NCBI GenBank assembly: GCA_030278955.1
Contig: JAOANR010000003.1
Span: forward strand, 62,076,195-62,140,194
DNA from: Hygrophila difformis
Taxonomy: Eukaryota; Streptophyta; Magnoliopsida; Lamiales; Acanthaceae
Reading direction: 5' to 3'
Length of the DNA stretch: 64,000 nucleotides
This document shows, piece by piece, positions 32,361 to 44,801 of the stretch. The first letter of the stretch is position 1; each line of letters begins with the position of its first letter. Made by a program: the position numbers and the translations under genes. Below the pieces are notes generated by a model. That model was not told where the DNA came from, made no database searches, and worked only from the letters and a program-made list of their open reading frames with translations.

Positions 32361-32706
32361 CCAATTGTAAGCGGCTGTACAGGAACAAAGCCGAGATTTT
32401 TGGTCAATAAGGTTGTATTCTTACACAGAGTACATAAGCCAATAAGGTTGTATTCTTATACAGAGTAGCATACAACAAGAATGGTCACATCAGCAATGGT
32501 GGAAAACATGGACAATTTATTATGCCTATTCTGCAATCTCCAGGCATATTTACTTTTTAGTGACAGGTAATTAAACTGCTCATTTGTTTCTAACCAATGA
32601 ATGACCTTTGCAAGAAATCCCAAAGAATGAATGATATGTTCATGTTCATGTTGGTTCCTCTATACCAAATAGTACAAAATACACAAAAATCAGGTCCAAT
32701 TCCTAG

Positions 32707-35444
32707 TCATGAGTCTGAAGCATTGCTTATGGACTCAAGCACCTGCACAGCCTCAGCCATACTTGGCCTTCTTGAAGCCATTTCAGCAGTACAAATCGCT
32801 CCCAGCCTCATCACCTGGATCATCTCATTCTCTGCTGTCCCCCTCAGCCTTTTCTCCACAGCATCCAACGCCTTCCCTCTCTCCATCGCCTCCCGAACGT
32901 ACTCCCACAGAACCACCACTTCATTCGCTGCCACGCTCTCCACTGCCTTCCTCCCGCTCACCAACTCCAAAAGAACCACCCCAAAGCTGTACACGTCGCA
33001 TTTCTCACTGATCCGAAAACTTTGAGCCAGCTCTGGCGCTATGTACCCTCCTGCATTGTGAATGTTTCTCGAGGGGGGTAGTAGCTTCCTCATGCCATAA
33101 TCTGACAGCTTGGCTCTGTAGTTTTCATCAAGGAGTATGTTGCTGGACTTGATGTTCAGATGAAGGATGGGCGGCCGGCAGTCATGGTGGAGGTAAGCCA
33201 GGGCTTTAGCTATCCCAACTGCTGCCTGGAATCTTCGCGGCCAATTCAATTCTTGATCGCCCGAACCTGCAGCAGCACTGCTGCTTCCGGGATCTTGATT
33301 ACTGGACCCGTGCAAGTGATCGTATAGGTTCCCTCTTGGTATGTATTCCCACAGGATTAACTGCGCGCTTGATGACCAGTAGTAACCTTGTACAGAAACA
33401 AGATTCGGGTGCTGAAGGCTCCCCAAGCGACCTATTTCCTGCTCGAATTCATCCTGGTTCCTGATACTTCCAAGAGTTTCGAGTTTCTTGACAGCTAACA
33501 CGATATCACCTCCAATCGTGGTTTTGTACACTGTTCCAATGGAGCCTCCGCCTATCAAGCATTCACTGTCCAGCAGGGCTCTTGTCCCGGCCTCCCAATC
33601 CTCGTGCTTTGAAGGTATGCTCTTGTTGAAGAGGACTAATTTCCCTATTATGGCTTCCGATTCTGTGGACGCTAATGGAGTGCTCTCGACAATGATTGCT
33701 TCGTCTTCTGTTCTCCTCCGACGAACTTTCTTATTGATGATTGTTATGATGCACACACCGGTGACAATTAAACTTGCAGCAACTATAGCTATTATTGCAG
33801 AAACGCTCAGCTTCGATTTTCTTGCAGGACGAACAGAAGCACTACTGCAAGAGCCCTGCAGAGGGGAGCCACAGAGATTCGGATTGTGCGAAAAGGCACC
33901 GGATCCAAACTGCTGAATGCTTTGGGATGGAGGGATTGTTCCGGAGAGGTTGTTGTAAGAGACGTTGAAATATGTAAGATTCCTCAAGTTCCCAAGTGAG
34001 GATGGAATTGATCCGGACAGGGAATTATTCGAAAAGTCCAGACGTCGTAGATTGGACAAGCTTCCTACCGTCTCTGGTATGCTTCCACTGAGGCGATTAC
34101 TGTGAAGATCAAGAATTTCAAGGTATGTCATGTTGTCAACCCCCTGCGGTATCCCTCCCTCCAGTGAGTTCCCTGAAACATCCCTGCATATGCATTTTAT
34201 GCTCACACCATTCAAAAACCGAGATTTTTCGATGCAGAAAACAGTATGGAAATGAAAATTTCAACTTACAGCTCAAGAAGAAACCGGCATTTGATGATTT
34301 CATCTGGAATTTCACCGGTGAGTCTGAGGTTCTTCAAGTCCAACACCACAAGCACTTCTATTCCCCCAAACTCAGCAGGGATCGTCCCTTCTATCGAGTT
34401 CTTTCCCAGTCTGATCACCAATAGCTTCTTCAGCTCGCCAATGCCACCAGGTATGCTGCCGTTTAGCCTGTTGAATCCCATATCCAAATACTTTAGGGCA
34501 CTGCATTTATCGATTGTTGTAGGAATTTCTCCATACAAATCATTATGGGAAACGTCGAGAAATTCCAGTGTCCTGCTGCAGGCTCCCATGTCAGGAACCT
34601 TGCCCCCAAATCCATTCCCGGATATATTCAAGTATGCAAGATTTGCTCCTGCAATAACCTCAAACGGAGCAGGACCTGTAAAACTATTGCTGCCGAGATC
34701 TAGGAACTCTAGTCTCGTGCATCTCGAAAATTGCCCTTCGACATTTCCTGTAAGCATGTTGCTCCTCACTGACAAATATGCTATCCCTGGAATGTTGCAT
34801 ATTTCTGAAGGCAATTCCCCGATTAAAGCATTGAAAGAAAGATCAATCCCTTCAAGATTCAGACAATTGCCAACAGAGGGAGGGATTGTGCCCGAAAGAT
34901 TGTTGTGTGCCAAGGAAATGAACCTTGTCCTGGTACAAGTTCTGAAAAACGCAGAAGGGATTTCGCCGGTATAATCATTGCTAGACAAATCCAGAAACCT
35001 TATATTCGGCAAATCTCCAAGGAATTGTGGGATTGATCCAGAAAGAGCATTGGAGCTCAAGTTGATCTTCCACAATGTATCAATCTGTCCGTACTCAAAA
35101 GGGATGTTTCCGGTGAATCTATTACCGAACAAGGTTATAATCCTCAGAGATTTCAATCCTGACAATGCTGGAGACAACACTCCACCAAGACTAGTGTTCC
35201 ACAGCACAATCTTTTCTACATTCCCATTGATATTACAGGAGACCCCATTGTAGTCCTGGCAGGGGATTTTACTTGGATCCCAATTCCGCAAACTACCGTA
35301 AGGGTCATTGGAAATGTTGCCCTTGAATTGAAGCAGAATCTCCTTTTCAGTAATTGGAGTGACAAAGACTATCAAAAGCTGAAGCAAACACAAGACAATG
35401 TAAAGGAATGCAAGGCGGTGGGAAATTGTACCTAGTATTCTCAT
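32707..35444 (-). CDS. LRR receptor-like kinase of the At1g12460 type (pseudokinase)
   Basis: A single-pass membrane receptor-like protein of 883 residues. Exon 1 is 35444-34270 and exon 2 is 34183-32707 (donor CT|GTAAGT, acceptor GCAG|GGATG). In order: signal peptide (about 1-28); LRR N-terminal cap (ILLQFKGNISNDPYGSLRNW ... C); about 18-20 leucine-rich repeats with LxxLxLxxNxLxGxIP spacing; transmembrane helix (about 518-541) before KKVRRRR; kinase-like domain (about 596-878). The Gly-rich loop IGGGSIGTVY and Lys (AVKKLE, K624) are kept. The catalytic HRD is HLN (733-735), so the proton-acceptor Asp is Asn, and DFG is DYG. The same is true, from memory, of the Arabidopsis homologue, so a signalling or scaffold role without phosphotransfer is likely. 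Ligand unknown. Confidence 0.93.
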
Positions 35445-35486
35445 GATCCCAGCATTATAATTGCTTGATCCAACTCTGCTGCTGCC

Positions 35487-35494
35487 CCTTTATA
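35487..35494 (-). promoter_or_regulatory. TATA box of the LRR receptor gene
   Basis: TATAAAGG on the minus strand about 43 bases before the ATG. Confidence 0.5.
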
Positions 35495-35499
35495 CCAAA

Positions 35500-36640
35500 C
35501 TCAACATTCAAACTCCAATTCTCTCATTAATGAAAACTGGAAGTATGGTGTAAGCAAACATGAAGCTAGAAAAGATTTTGCTTTTATATTGTAATATGAT
35601 CTTGGAACTCTATTCGAGCTCTCAAGAATGTTGAACGGTCAACGAATAGACTGATGGATCGGAAAGAGGGGGAGAGTTGGCTTGCCAGAGAGGTAGAAGA
35701 TGAAATGGAAACAACCCAGGTTGGCTGGAAAGGAAAGCATGTGCCCATTTGAATAATACCCCTTCTTCAGATTCCTGTGTTCCATAATATAATGGTTTTG
35801 TATAAGCTAATATGTTGTCAGAGAGAGAGAGAGAGGACAAAGTGCCTCAGCCTCATGTGGTCCTATACACACACATAAATACATACTTATGAGAATGTAT
35901 GGAGGGGAATGTGTGTACCTGTAAATCCTCTTTCACACACAACACACAACGCACATGTACTTAATAATTGATTTGAACACACAGAGATTATATATATGTA
36001 ATGTATGCGACTATTTAAGGCATTAAGAAACAAGAAAAGAACCCATTCTGTCTCTGGGCAGCAATTCTTGGCTATTGCTGCAGTGCTCTTTTTTACTGAA
36101 GGGTCTGTTTCAGCACAGGAAAGCAGCATTTACTCACTACAACCACCAAAAGCATCACCAACAATAATTGGAAGACCGGGCAAGAAATTACAAGAAGAGC
36201 AGTTATAAAATTATAAATATGGCACTACACTGAAGTAGAATCAGAGGTGTTGGTAGAATTGAATTACTACCCCCCTGCATTCAAATCTTTTACCTGTTTC
36301 CTTGTGTGAATGGCAGTGTCAGAAATCATAAATAGATATATGTTCTTGATTTCTTATCCCTTTTTACATTTATAGCATAAGGTCCACTCCTGTGATAGTG
36401 TGATCTTACCATTACATCACAGATTTTGAAACAAGCCTTCCAAAAAAATCGATAGAACTTCCAAAGAGTAAGACAATTATGTGTGAATAAGTTCGACTAT
36501 ATACGGATATCTACTATGTTCAATGGTGCATCAGAGAACAAGCATACATATCAAAGATAATATAAACAATTTCGGGCTACATTGGACGACAAACATATAT
36601 AGTAGCAATGTAGTTAGTTCGCAGTAGCTGCTTCCATGAA
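35500..36640. other. Region between the LRR receptor and VTT genes
   Basis: Holds the LRR gene promoter and probably the VTT 3' untranslated region. A (GA)n tract lies at 35820-35835. A 67-codon plus-strand frame (36005-36208) is discussed separately. Confidence 0.5.
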
Positions 36641-36760
36641 ATTGAAGCTGTATCATGATGAGCCTCAGCAGAAGATCCAATTTCTTCTATGATAGTATAT
36701 TTATAGCGCCGCCTGGTGGAGCATCGTTGTTGTTCAAAGCTTGATCAAGTGTATGCAAGA

Positions 36761-37594
36761 TCACTGCAATAGTCGCTCCTCTTGCATCTGTAGTTCCTTG
36801 ATTCGCCTTTTTGCATATATTGTGATAATGACTGTTGTGGCCACAGTAAGAAGGAAGCCAATGACATTGAAAACAATCTGAGGGGCTGAAAGGCATTGCC
36901 CATCTTGTGAAGCATTGGCCAAAGTTTTGATAAGGATGCCACTGCCAGTAAACAAATAAACCATGAGTCACAAGAACAATGGATTCACGACAACGGGAGA
37001 GTCATACTCAGAATTTTCACAAGTGGGGTGAAGAGACACTTGTGAGCTACTGTGCCATCAAAAATTCTTTCACAACTTTCATGGTACTTTATATTCCATT
37101 TGTTTCTTCAATAAAGCCAAAAGAATGATATTCTATCGAGACTATTGCTGCAGCCTAACAAATCTATGCTTGCATTGCAAACAAAACAAAACAACAAAAC
37201 ACATGCAAATACCCGTGCATAGACAAGAATAATCACACTGGAAAGCATCATATGCAATACAATAGCAACGAATAATCAAAAACCATCATATTTAATGAAA
37301 TAAAAATGGTATGCAGCCACAGTTTTGATCGGGAACAGTTTTGGTTTCTCTGACACAATATTCTAAAGTAACAAAGGGTTCAACATAATAGCAAATAAGG
37401 TTCTCCAGATGGTGAAGAAAAGCTAATTCATAAATGCACAAGTACCCACAGATGACATTCATCGGCACCATTAACATTTCGCAGAATATATTCCAACTTA
37501 GAATGCACTCGCTATACACGTTCAAGGACTACACATTGATTCAGGGAAATGATAAAAATGTGTCCTGGTTGAAACTTGGACGAAATAAATGGAT

Positions 37595-37635
<41 letters not shown>

Positions 37636-39318
37636 AGAGGTCTCACGTGTAAAGTGCAACAAATATTTCTGGTATCATGCCCACCAGTGTCCCTAACAAA
37701 TAAGGAACATACTTCACACCGGTAGCAACAGCGCAGTAATTATATACAACATAAGGGAAAGGAGAAATCCTAATCAATGCAACAGCTCGAAACTGATTGA
37801 AACAATTCCCTTCCCCTGCCAGTCGTATGATAGAAGCTTTCTTTGGGTACCTCTCTAACCACACCTACAAGGTAGGAAATTTATAAAATATGTTTATATT
37901 TGAACTAAAGTCTAAAAACCCCAGTGTCAATGAACTGCAGAAACAATATATCCCTTACTTGGATTCTATGATAGAAAAGCGAACCAATGAAATATGGAAA
38001 AGAGACACCAAAAGGGATTGATGCCATGGTCAGCAGAAAACCATAACCATATCCAAATGTCATCCCAGCCACCCACATGGATGGTGTTGATGGTATAAGA
38101 ATCATTGGAAATGTTGCCAGAGAACCAAAAATTATGAATGCCAGCACAGCTGTGCTGAAAGTTTTCCTCTCCCAAATTATCAAGGGAATGATTTCCTGAA
38201 AGTACAATTGTGCTCAGTGAAAACAAGACTATAGAAGTCCACCTGGTTGGAAGAAGATCAAATGAACAATATACAGGATCATGCAACTAATATGCATTTA
38301 CTTGACTAAAAATAAAAACACCATTAACAAAAGTCTCATTCTATAATTAGATTGGAAAGAAGTAAGAACAATTTCTAATATCAGAAATCACAAATAGTAA
38401 TCTAGACAGAAGTTCAGATTCCAAATAGAGTAAGTGCTCGGATATTACTTATTCACATTCGTAGATGAAGAGAACATTAAACACATGCCAATTAAATAAA
38501 AGCATAAATTTTTTCCAATGACCAATGATAGAGCCATATTGACAAAATAAAGACTCCAGTACAGAGATTGCATTATATTGAAATTGATGAGCCAAAAAAT
38601 AATACTGTTAACTAGTAGACTGGTAGTGAAATCAATTAAAGCTTTCCTCATCACCAATAAAGCAACAATAATAAACATGTAAGTTCAAAATGTCCTCAGC
38701 ATCATCAAGACAGGGTTTTAAAGTGGTTAACCTTCCCAGAGTAGCACGGCCTTGAGACACAAGATAATACTATCAATACCAATTAAACTCAAACTGCAAG
38801 ATTAAAAACCCTTTTACACCACACAGAATAAGGTTTAAATTTGCCACCAACCAAGAATTGGGGATTTAACATACATTCACTTCCACAATCACGGATCACC
38901 ATCAAGACATCAACCACATGAACTGATAACCAAATACAGCAACTACAAGAGAATTATTAAGCAAAATACATTCACATCAAGCATCATTTTTAAGCACTCC
39001 TGAAATCAAGTAAGAAAGGAATGACCAAAACTTCTGGAGTTATAGAACAAAATTAACCTTATCCATGAAAAAAGGTCCGACCCACTTGAAGAAAACCGCC
39101 CCCAACACGCCAACAAACAACACTACCAGCACCAGCTTCGCCCACCACCACCAAGACCACCACCACCCCCCGCCGCCGCCGCCAACAACAACCCCTCCTC
39201 CACAACAACCAGAAGCCGACGTCTCCGCCCGACATTGGGCCCCATCACCACCGCCCTCCTCCAATTTCACATAATCAATCCCCCTAATAACATCCTCATC
39301 GGTAGCTTTGAGAGTCAT
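36761..39318 (-). CDS. VTT-domain / SNARE-associated Golgi protein (TVP38/TMEM64 family)
   Basis: A polytopic endomembrane protein of 298 residues. VTT/DedA-family members are thought to act as lipid scramblases or transporters. Minus-strand exons: 39318-39058, 38195-37959, 37864-37647 and 36941-36761, all GT-AG and in phase. The start is ATG at 39318; the upstream extension begins at a non-ATG codon. The N-terminus is acidic, then has a Gly run and the unusual WWWSWWWW (52-59) before the first membrane segment (KLVLVVLFVGVLGAVFF). The VTT core has FPMILIPSTPSMWVAGMTFG and the GVSFPYFIGSLFYHR segment, then FRAVALIRISPFPYVVYNY and GTLVGMIPEIFVALYTG. After a last helix the tail is basic and coiled (AKRRIKELQMQEE). 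Intron 3 carries a (GA)n tract. Confidence 0.92.
37600..37629. repeat. (GA)n microsatellite in VTT intron 3
   Basis: About 14 GA units directly upstream of the exon 3 donor region. Confidence 0.9.
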
Positions 39319-39879
39319 CAGACCCCAAATCAGAAAAATTCGATCTTTCCTGATCAATCCAATAGACCTAATTCCACGATTACCAAGGGGCTAGTAAAAT
39401 TAACCAATTAAATTAGAAACAACAAAGAATTAAATTGGGCCCCCGAAAACCCTGATTGAGGGCTTCAGATTCTTCAAAACTTATTTCCCGCAATCGGCGT
39501 TCCAGTACAACTTATCCCGACTCTCGCGATAAATAACGAACAAAAATGAAGCGGGTTATAGGTGGATGCACTCTGCGTGATGAAAAGATCCGTAGAGCTA
39601 CGGATCTCCGGGTCGCCGTAATGCCGTATATATGAACGAATACGTTGGAGGAGCGCAGTGCGGAGCAGAGCAAACTAGGAAAACGAGTGAATTGAGGTAA
39701 TCAAAGGGAACGCGACTCCACTCTTCACAGTTCCAACTTCCAATAAAAAGGGCCTCTTTTTACGGACAAATTTGTTTTACCATTAAACTTCACCCACCAA
39801 AAAAAAAAGTTATTTTAATTCAAGTTTTTTACTCTAATAATCCCTAGGATATGACTAGAGTGAAAGTGGGACGTATAAT
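39319..39879. other. 5' region of the VTT gene
   Basis: Probable leader and promoter. No other gene seen. Confidence 0.5.
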
Positions 39880-40075
39880 TCCCGCCCGATTCGATGCCGT
39901 ATTTGATTATATTCGAATCTGAATTTGAATTTTTATATCCGGTGGATATTTGGCGGATACGGGACCGAATATGGGATTGCAAATATCCGTCCATATCCGA
40001 AAAAATCTGAATATAATGGGATATTATCCGTATTTTCTATCCGAATATCCGGAGATTTATATCTATAATATGTAT
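39880..40075. repeat. Dispersed repeat with ggatat/atatcc inverted words
   Basis: Degenerate gaatatccg/cggatat words alternate throughout, resembling the element class at 49395-50460. No coding frame. Confidence 0.35.
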
Positions 40076-40084
40076 ATTATAATA

Positions 40085-40297
40085 CTACATCTGTTCCTTT
40101 TTAATTACAACGGACCCACATTTCACGCAATCCAATACACATTTTTAATCATTAATAACTCAAATTTCATACAAGTAGAAATTATGAAAATTTGATATTC
40201 TAAATTCATGCGATTAGACGAATCCAACAAGATTTCACTTGACAATATTTTATCTTATATAATTGTATTAAAAAGTCGAATCAAAGTTAAACAATTA
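40085..40297. repeat. Stowaway-like MITE (common family), right end lost
   Basis: Has ctacatctgttcc, cgcaatccaat and core gattagacgaatccaacaag. The following DNA begins a different element (gggcatgtttattttgg) which the LINE interrupts. Confidence 0.6.
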
Positions 40298-40449
40298 AGG
40301 GCATGTTTATTTTGGCTTTTGAAAAAAGGATAAGTCAGTAGTAAAAGGAGAATGAGATAGAATGAGAATTTAAAAGTAAAAACAGCTCAAATAATTGTTT
40401 GGAATGACATTATTAAAGTTGTTTTCAACGGAAACATGTTTGGATGAAT

Positions 40450-43400
40450 TGTACGTAGAATGACTTTTGATACTATAGGGCCTGAGTTCACTTGGTCTCG
40501 CATGGCAGGCAAAGGGCGGCGTATTAGCAAGAGGTTGGATCGTGCTATGGTCAATTTGGCTTGGGATAATTTATTTGTAGATGGGCGACTTCTGCACTTA
40601 CCTCGCCTTGGCTCTTATCATTGCCCTCAGAAACTATTATGTGGAGAGATTGCAGCTCCTCAAACAGCGAGGCCGTTCAGGTGGGAGTGCATGTGGGCCG
40701 AACATTGTAGCTATAAGGACCTGATGGCATCTAGCGCCCAGGCGTGTGATGGCGATTTCAAGAGACTCCTAGATGATGTCGGAGAGAGGTCAATTACATT
40801 CAATAGGGAAACCTTTTGAACATTCGATTTCGAAAGCGAAAGCTTAAGAATCGTCTTATGGGGATTGAAAAGCGCTTGCATCGTATCGACTCGGCGTGGC
40901 TATGGAGGCTATATGATGAGGTGCGTGGTGAGATGGCATATTTGCTTGTTCAAGAAGAATTAATGTGGTATCAAAAAGCCCATGACTCTTGGGTGCGAGT
41001 TGGTGACAGAAACACCAAATATTTTCATGTAAGGACTAAAATCCAAAGGAAGCGGAACAAAATTTATGGCCTTGAATTAAGAGATGGTCAGTGGTCGGAG
41101 AACCAGGATCAACTACAAGCTCATGCCATCGAATATTTCACTAATATGTTTACCGCCACAGGAGTAGATGAGGATTTTGGGAGTCTACCTAAACTGGCGC
41201 CTCTTGGCGTGATGCAACAGCAAGCGCTAGCCTTGGCAGTCACTTCGGACGAGATTCAAGAGGCTTTATTCTCTATGAAATCGTATTCGGCTCCGGGTCC
41301 TGACGGGTTTCCAGCTGACGTCTATAAAAAGTATTGGGAATATTTGAAAGCTCCATTAATTATGGTGGTTCAGGATGCCATATCTTGCTGCAGGATTGCG
41401 GATGGGCTTGCTCATGCTTTCCTTTGTCTGCTTCCTAAGGTAGATGTTCCTCGCTCTCTCAAGCAATTCAGACCTTTAACGTTGTGCAATGTTGCTTTTA
41501 AAGTGATTACTAAGCTCTTGGTACGCCGGCTTAGACCTATTCTCTGTGATGCTATTGGTCCTCATCAAAGTGCATTTCTGCCCGGTCGCGGGACTTCTGA
41601 TAATGGTCTTCTTTTACAAGAAATTGTTGCTTCTATGGAAAGTCATAGATCAATGGCTAAAGCTGCTGTGATTAAAATAGATCTCACGAAGGCATTCGAT
41701 ATGGTTTCCTGGAAATTTCTGGAAGCTTGTTTGAATGATCTTGAACTTCTTGACAGGTGTAGGGAACTTATTATGGCGTGTGTTACGTCCTCAATTTTTT
41801 CTATACTCTGGAACAGTTCGCCAATTGGCTGCATTCAAGCTCAGCGTGGTCTTCGTCAGGGAGATCCTTTGTCTCCCTATTTATTCGTGATAGTAATGGA
41901 AAAACTATCTCGGATGATTAATGAGGCGGTCAATTCTGGTGGTCGGAAACCCTTGTGGTTGAACATAGGAGGCCTTGGGATCTCACATTTAATGTTTGCT
42001 GACGACCTTATATTTTGTTCAGAATTGGATGAGGAGAGCATCTCTTGCATGGCGGATATCCTTCTTAGGTTTGGCGCAAGCTCCGGCCTGCACATGAACC
42101 CGGAGAAGTCTAATGCATTTTGTTCGCCGACGGCCACGATGGCTGACAAAGCTTTGATTGAACATCTGCTTGGTATTTCTGTCGTTCCCAATATTGGTAC
42201 GTACCCCGGATTCCCTGTTGTACATGGTCGTTTGAAGATTGCTAATTTCGATAGCCTTGTTAAAAAGATTGATGACCGCTTGAGTACATGGGCGGCTCTC
42301 TTGCTTAATAAGGCTGGGCGAATCACCCTTGCTCGATCGGTTCTCAATGCATTGCCAATTTATGTTATGCAAGTTCATTTGCTACCTGTTGGAGTTTGTG
42401 ATAGCATTGACAGAATCATTAGGAGGTGGATTTGGAAAGGAGCGGATGGCCGAGGATTGCATCTTATTAATTGGGATGTTGTTACCCAGTCCCGGAATCA
42501 TGGAGGGTTGGGGATCAAACGTTGCAGGCAGATGAATTTAGCGTTCCTTGGTAAGCAATTATGGAATTTTGTCACCAATACAGACAAGCTATGGGTCGCG
42601 GCTCTCCGTGGTAAATATGGGGTTGAAGAGGGTTTTTTGCCTGGCACTCGTTATCGGGGGACTAAAGTGTGGCGAGCATTGGTTAAGGTGGCTGAAACCT
42701 TTAAGCATGGATATGGTGTCCGTATTGGCAACGGGTCTAGCTCGTTCTGGCATTCACCTTGGTGGGACGGTAGATGTATGTATGAGCATGTTCCGTTCAT
42801 TGATTATCATGACGTTGGTCTTAAGATAAAGGATGTCATTGTTGATGGAAAATGGAATTTACATGGTGTTTATTCTTGGATTCCTATTGAGTGTAAAACT
42901 GCCATAGAACCGTCTCCGGCTTCCTTTTTGAATTCCACAGTGGCGGACATCATGCACTGGCGTGGAGATGTGAAGGGTGTCTATAGTGTTCGATCGGGTT
43001 ATAAGTGGCTTTGCCCTGATAATGCTCAAGAGAAGGGATGGGATTGGATGTGGAAGACTCTCATTCCGGAAAAAATTGGAGTCTTGCTTTGGATATTGGG
43101 GCATGTGGCGCTACCTTGTAACCAATTACGATACCAGCGGGGTATGGCCGCATCCCCACTTTCTTCTATTTGTGGTGATCAGGTTGAAGATTGGCGCCAT
43201 GCATTATTTCAATGTCCATGGGCCGATCATATTTGGAAGAAGGAAAGGTTCTACTTTTCTGGCATGCTTGCATCTCTCCATCCCATTGACAGCCGCCATT
43301 GGTTGCAATAGGCTTGGAGAACTTGGGGATCGCGATTTTTGGCAATGGTTTGGACGGTTTGGTGTGAGAGGAATAATAAAGTTTTCCGGGCGAGTAGCTT

Positions 43401-44081
43401 GTCTAGTGATAAAGTGATTGCTAAGGCTTTATCTTTCCAGGGGCAATTGGAGAAAGGGTATACTCGCATTCAGCAAGCGAAGGTCCTAAAGATGGTGAGA
43501 TGGATCGATGATGGTGTGGGTGGGACGGTCCTCCATTCGGATGGTTGTGTCTTGCCTGATCGGAATCAATCTGGCTTTGGGGCGGTTATAAGGGCGAGTA
43601 ACAGTCATTGGATTCAAGGTTGTAGTGGCCGACTGGGAGCACGAAATATTCTTGAAGTGGAGTTGCTTGCCCTACGCTTCGGGCTTCTTTTGGCTATTCA
43701 ACTGGGTGTGACTATTGGAGCTTGCTATGTCGATTCCTTGGACGTGCTGCGGCTACTTGTGGGTGCGGCTATGCCGCGTCATTACTTATGGCCGATGATT
43801 AAAGATGTTCGGTCTCTTCTTGGTAGCATTTCGGAATGCACCGTTCGACATGTTTATTGTGAGGGGAATCAAGTTGCCGATGGATTAGCAAGGAAGGGTG
43901 CCAATGTTGAGGACTTTTACACTACCTGGGCGTTTCCTCCCGATGACATTGTAGACATGGCTCGTAAGGATGCAGATGGCATGGCGTTTTCTCGTCTCAT
44001 TTAGCTTGATTGTACTGTTTTATTTTTTTTCATTTTTATTTTCTTTCGCTCGCCTTCTCAGGCTGTCTCACCAAAAAAAAA
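40450..44081 (+). mobile_element. LINE retrotransposon, 5'-truncated
   Basis: A plant L1-type non-LTR element. Only the end of the endonuclease domain remains at the 5' side. Reverse transcriptase, zinc-knuckle (zf-RVT) and RNase H follow, then a short 3' untranslated region ending in an A9 tail at 44073-44081. I found no target duplication. The small LINE fragment at 18773-19150 belongs to a related family. Confidence 0.9.
40460..44004 (+). pseudogene. LINE ORF2 polyprotein with two lesions
   Basis: The frame starting at 40460 shows the endonuclease C-terminus (GPEFTWSR...KRLDRAM) and ends at 40817. A 1-nt shift there (between NRETF and NIRFRKRKLK) moves to a second frame that runs to a TAG at 43309-43311 and continues in the same frame to 44004. 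The reverse transcriptase keeps SAPGPDGFP, KAFDMVSW, RQGDPLSPYLF and FADD (41995-42006). The zinc knuckle includes WRHALFQCPWADHIW. RNase H keeps SDGCV, LEVELLALR, VDSLDVL and NQVADGLA. With only one frameshift and one stop, the insertion is probably recent. Confidence 0.9.
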
Positions 44082-44183
44082 GAGTGGAAATCGAATTAAA
44101 TATTTATTTTTAAAGAACCAAATATTGTATATACATATCGCGTATATCTTAATAATAATCGTGCAATGTCTCTAATTTATAAT

Positions 44184-44559
44184 TGTTATAAATATAATAT
44201 TGGATGTGTGTATGATAATCTAATATAGTATTATGATTATGTGAGGGAGATTGGAACTTGAAAGTGGACAAGTGATGTACCTGATAGAATTCAATATGAA
44301 GATGGAAATGAAAGTATGGAAAATGGCCAGAGACAACCGATCTTGATAATCTATCTTCTGAAGAGTACAATAATACACATATATATAGGCAACTATTACC
44401 GCCATATTAAGGAAGAAAAAATCAATTTTACTTTCTTAATCATCTACATTCATGCATCCACGAATCCTTCTAATACGGCATCGACGTCGATGGTGATTAT
44501 GCATGGTTGAAGGATATCCACGCCGCTACTTGTTCATTAAGTATTTGCAATATGCAACA
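44184..44559 (-). repeat. 3' LTR of the Copia element
   Basis: 376 bp, TG...CA ends, colinear with 48313-48686 with scattered substitutions and small indels. Confidence 0.9.
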
Positions 44560-44801
44560 CTCCCCCTTGAATATCTTCGATACAAAGAATATGTCTCGTT
44601 AAAACCTTACTAGGAAAAAACCTTGTGGGAAAAAATCCTAGTTAAGGAAAAAGAGTACAGTATTCTTGTATTCATTGCTCCCCCATGTTTTGTACATCAT
44701 TGGAGATTTTTTAGCCGCCGCATACCAATTTTGTTCACGAGCTTCTCGAATGTTGCGGTCGGCAATGCCTTGGTCAATAGATCCGCTAAATTATTGTCTG
44801 A

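Noticed and set aside
33488..33916. 142-codon plus-strand frame
   Set aside because: Antisense to the LRR receptor kinase exon.
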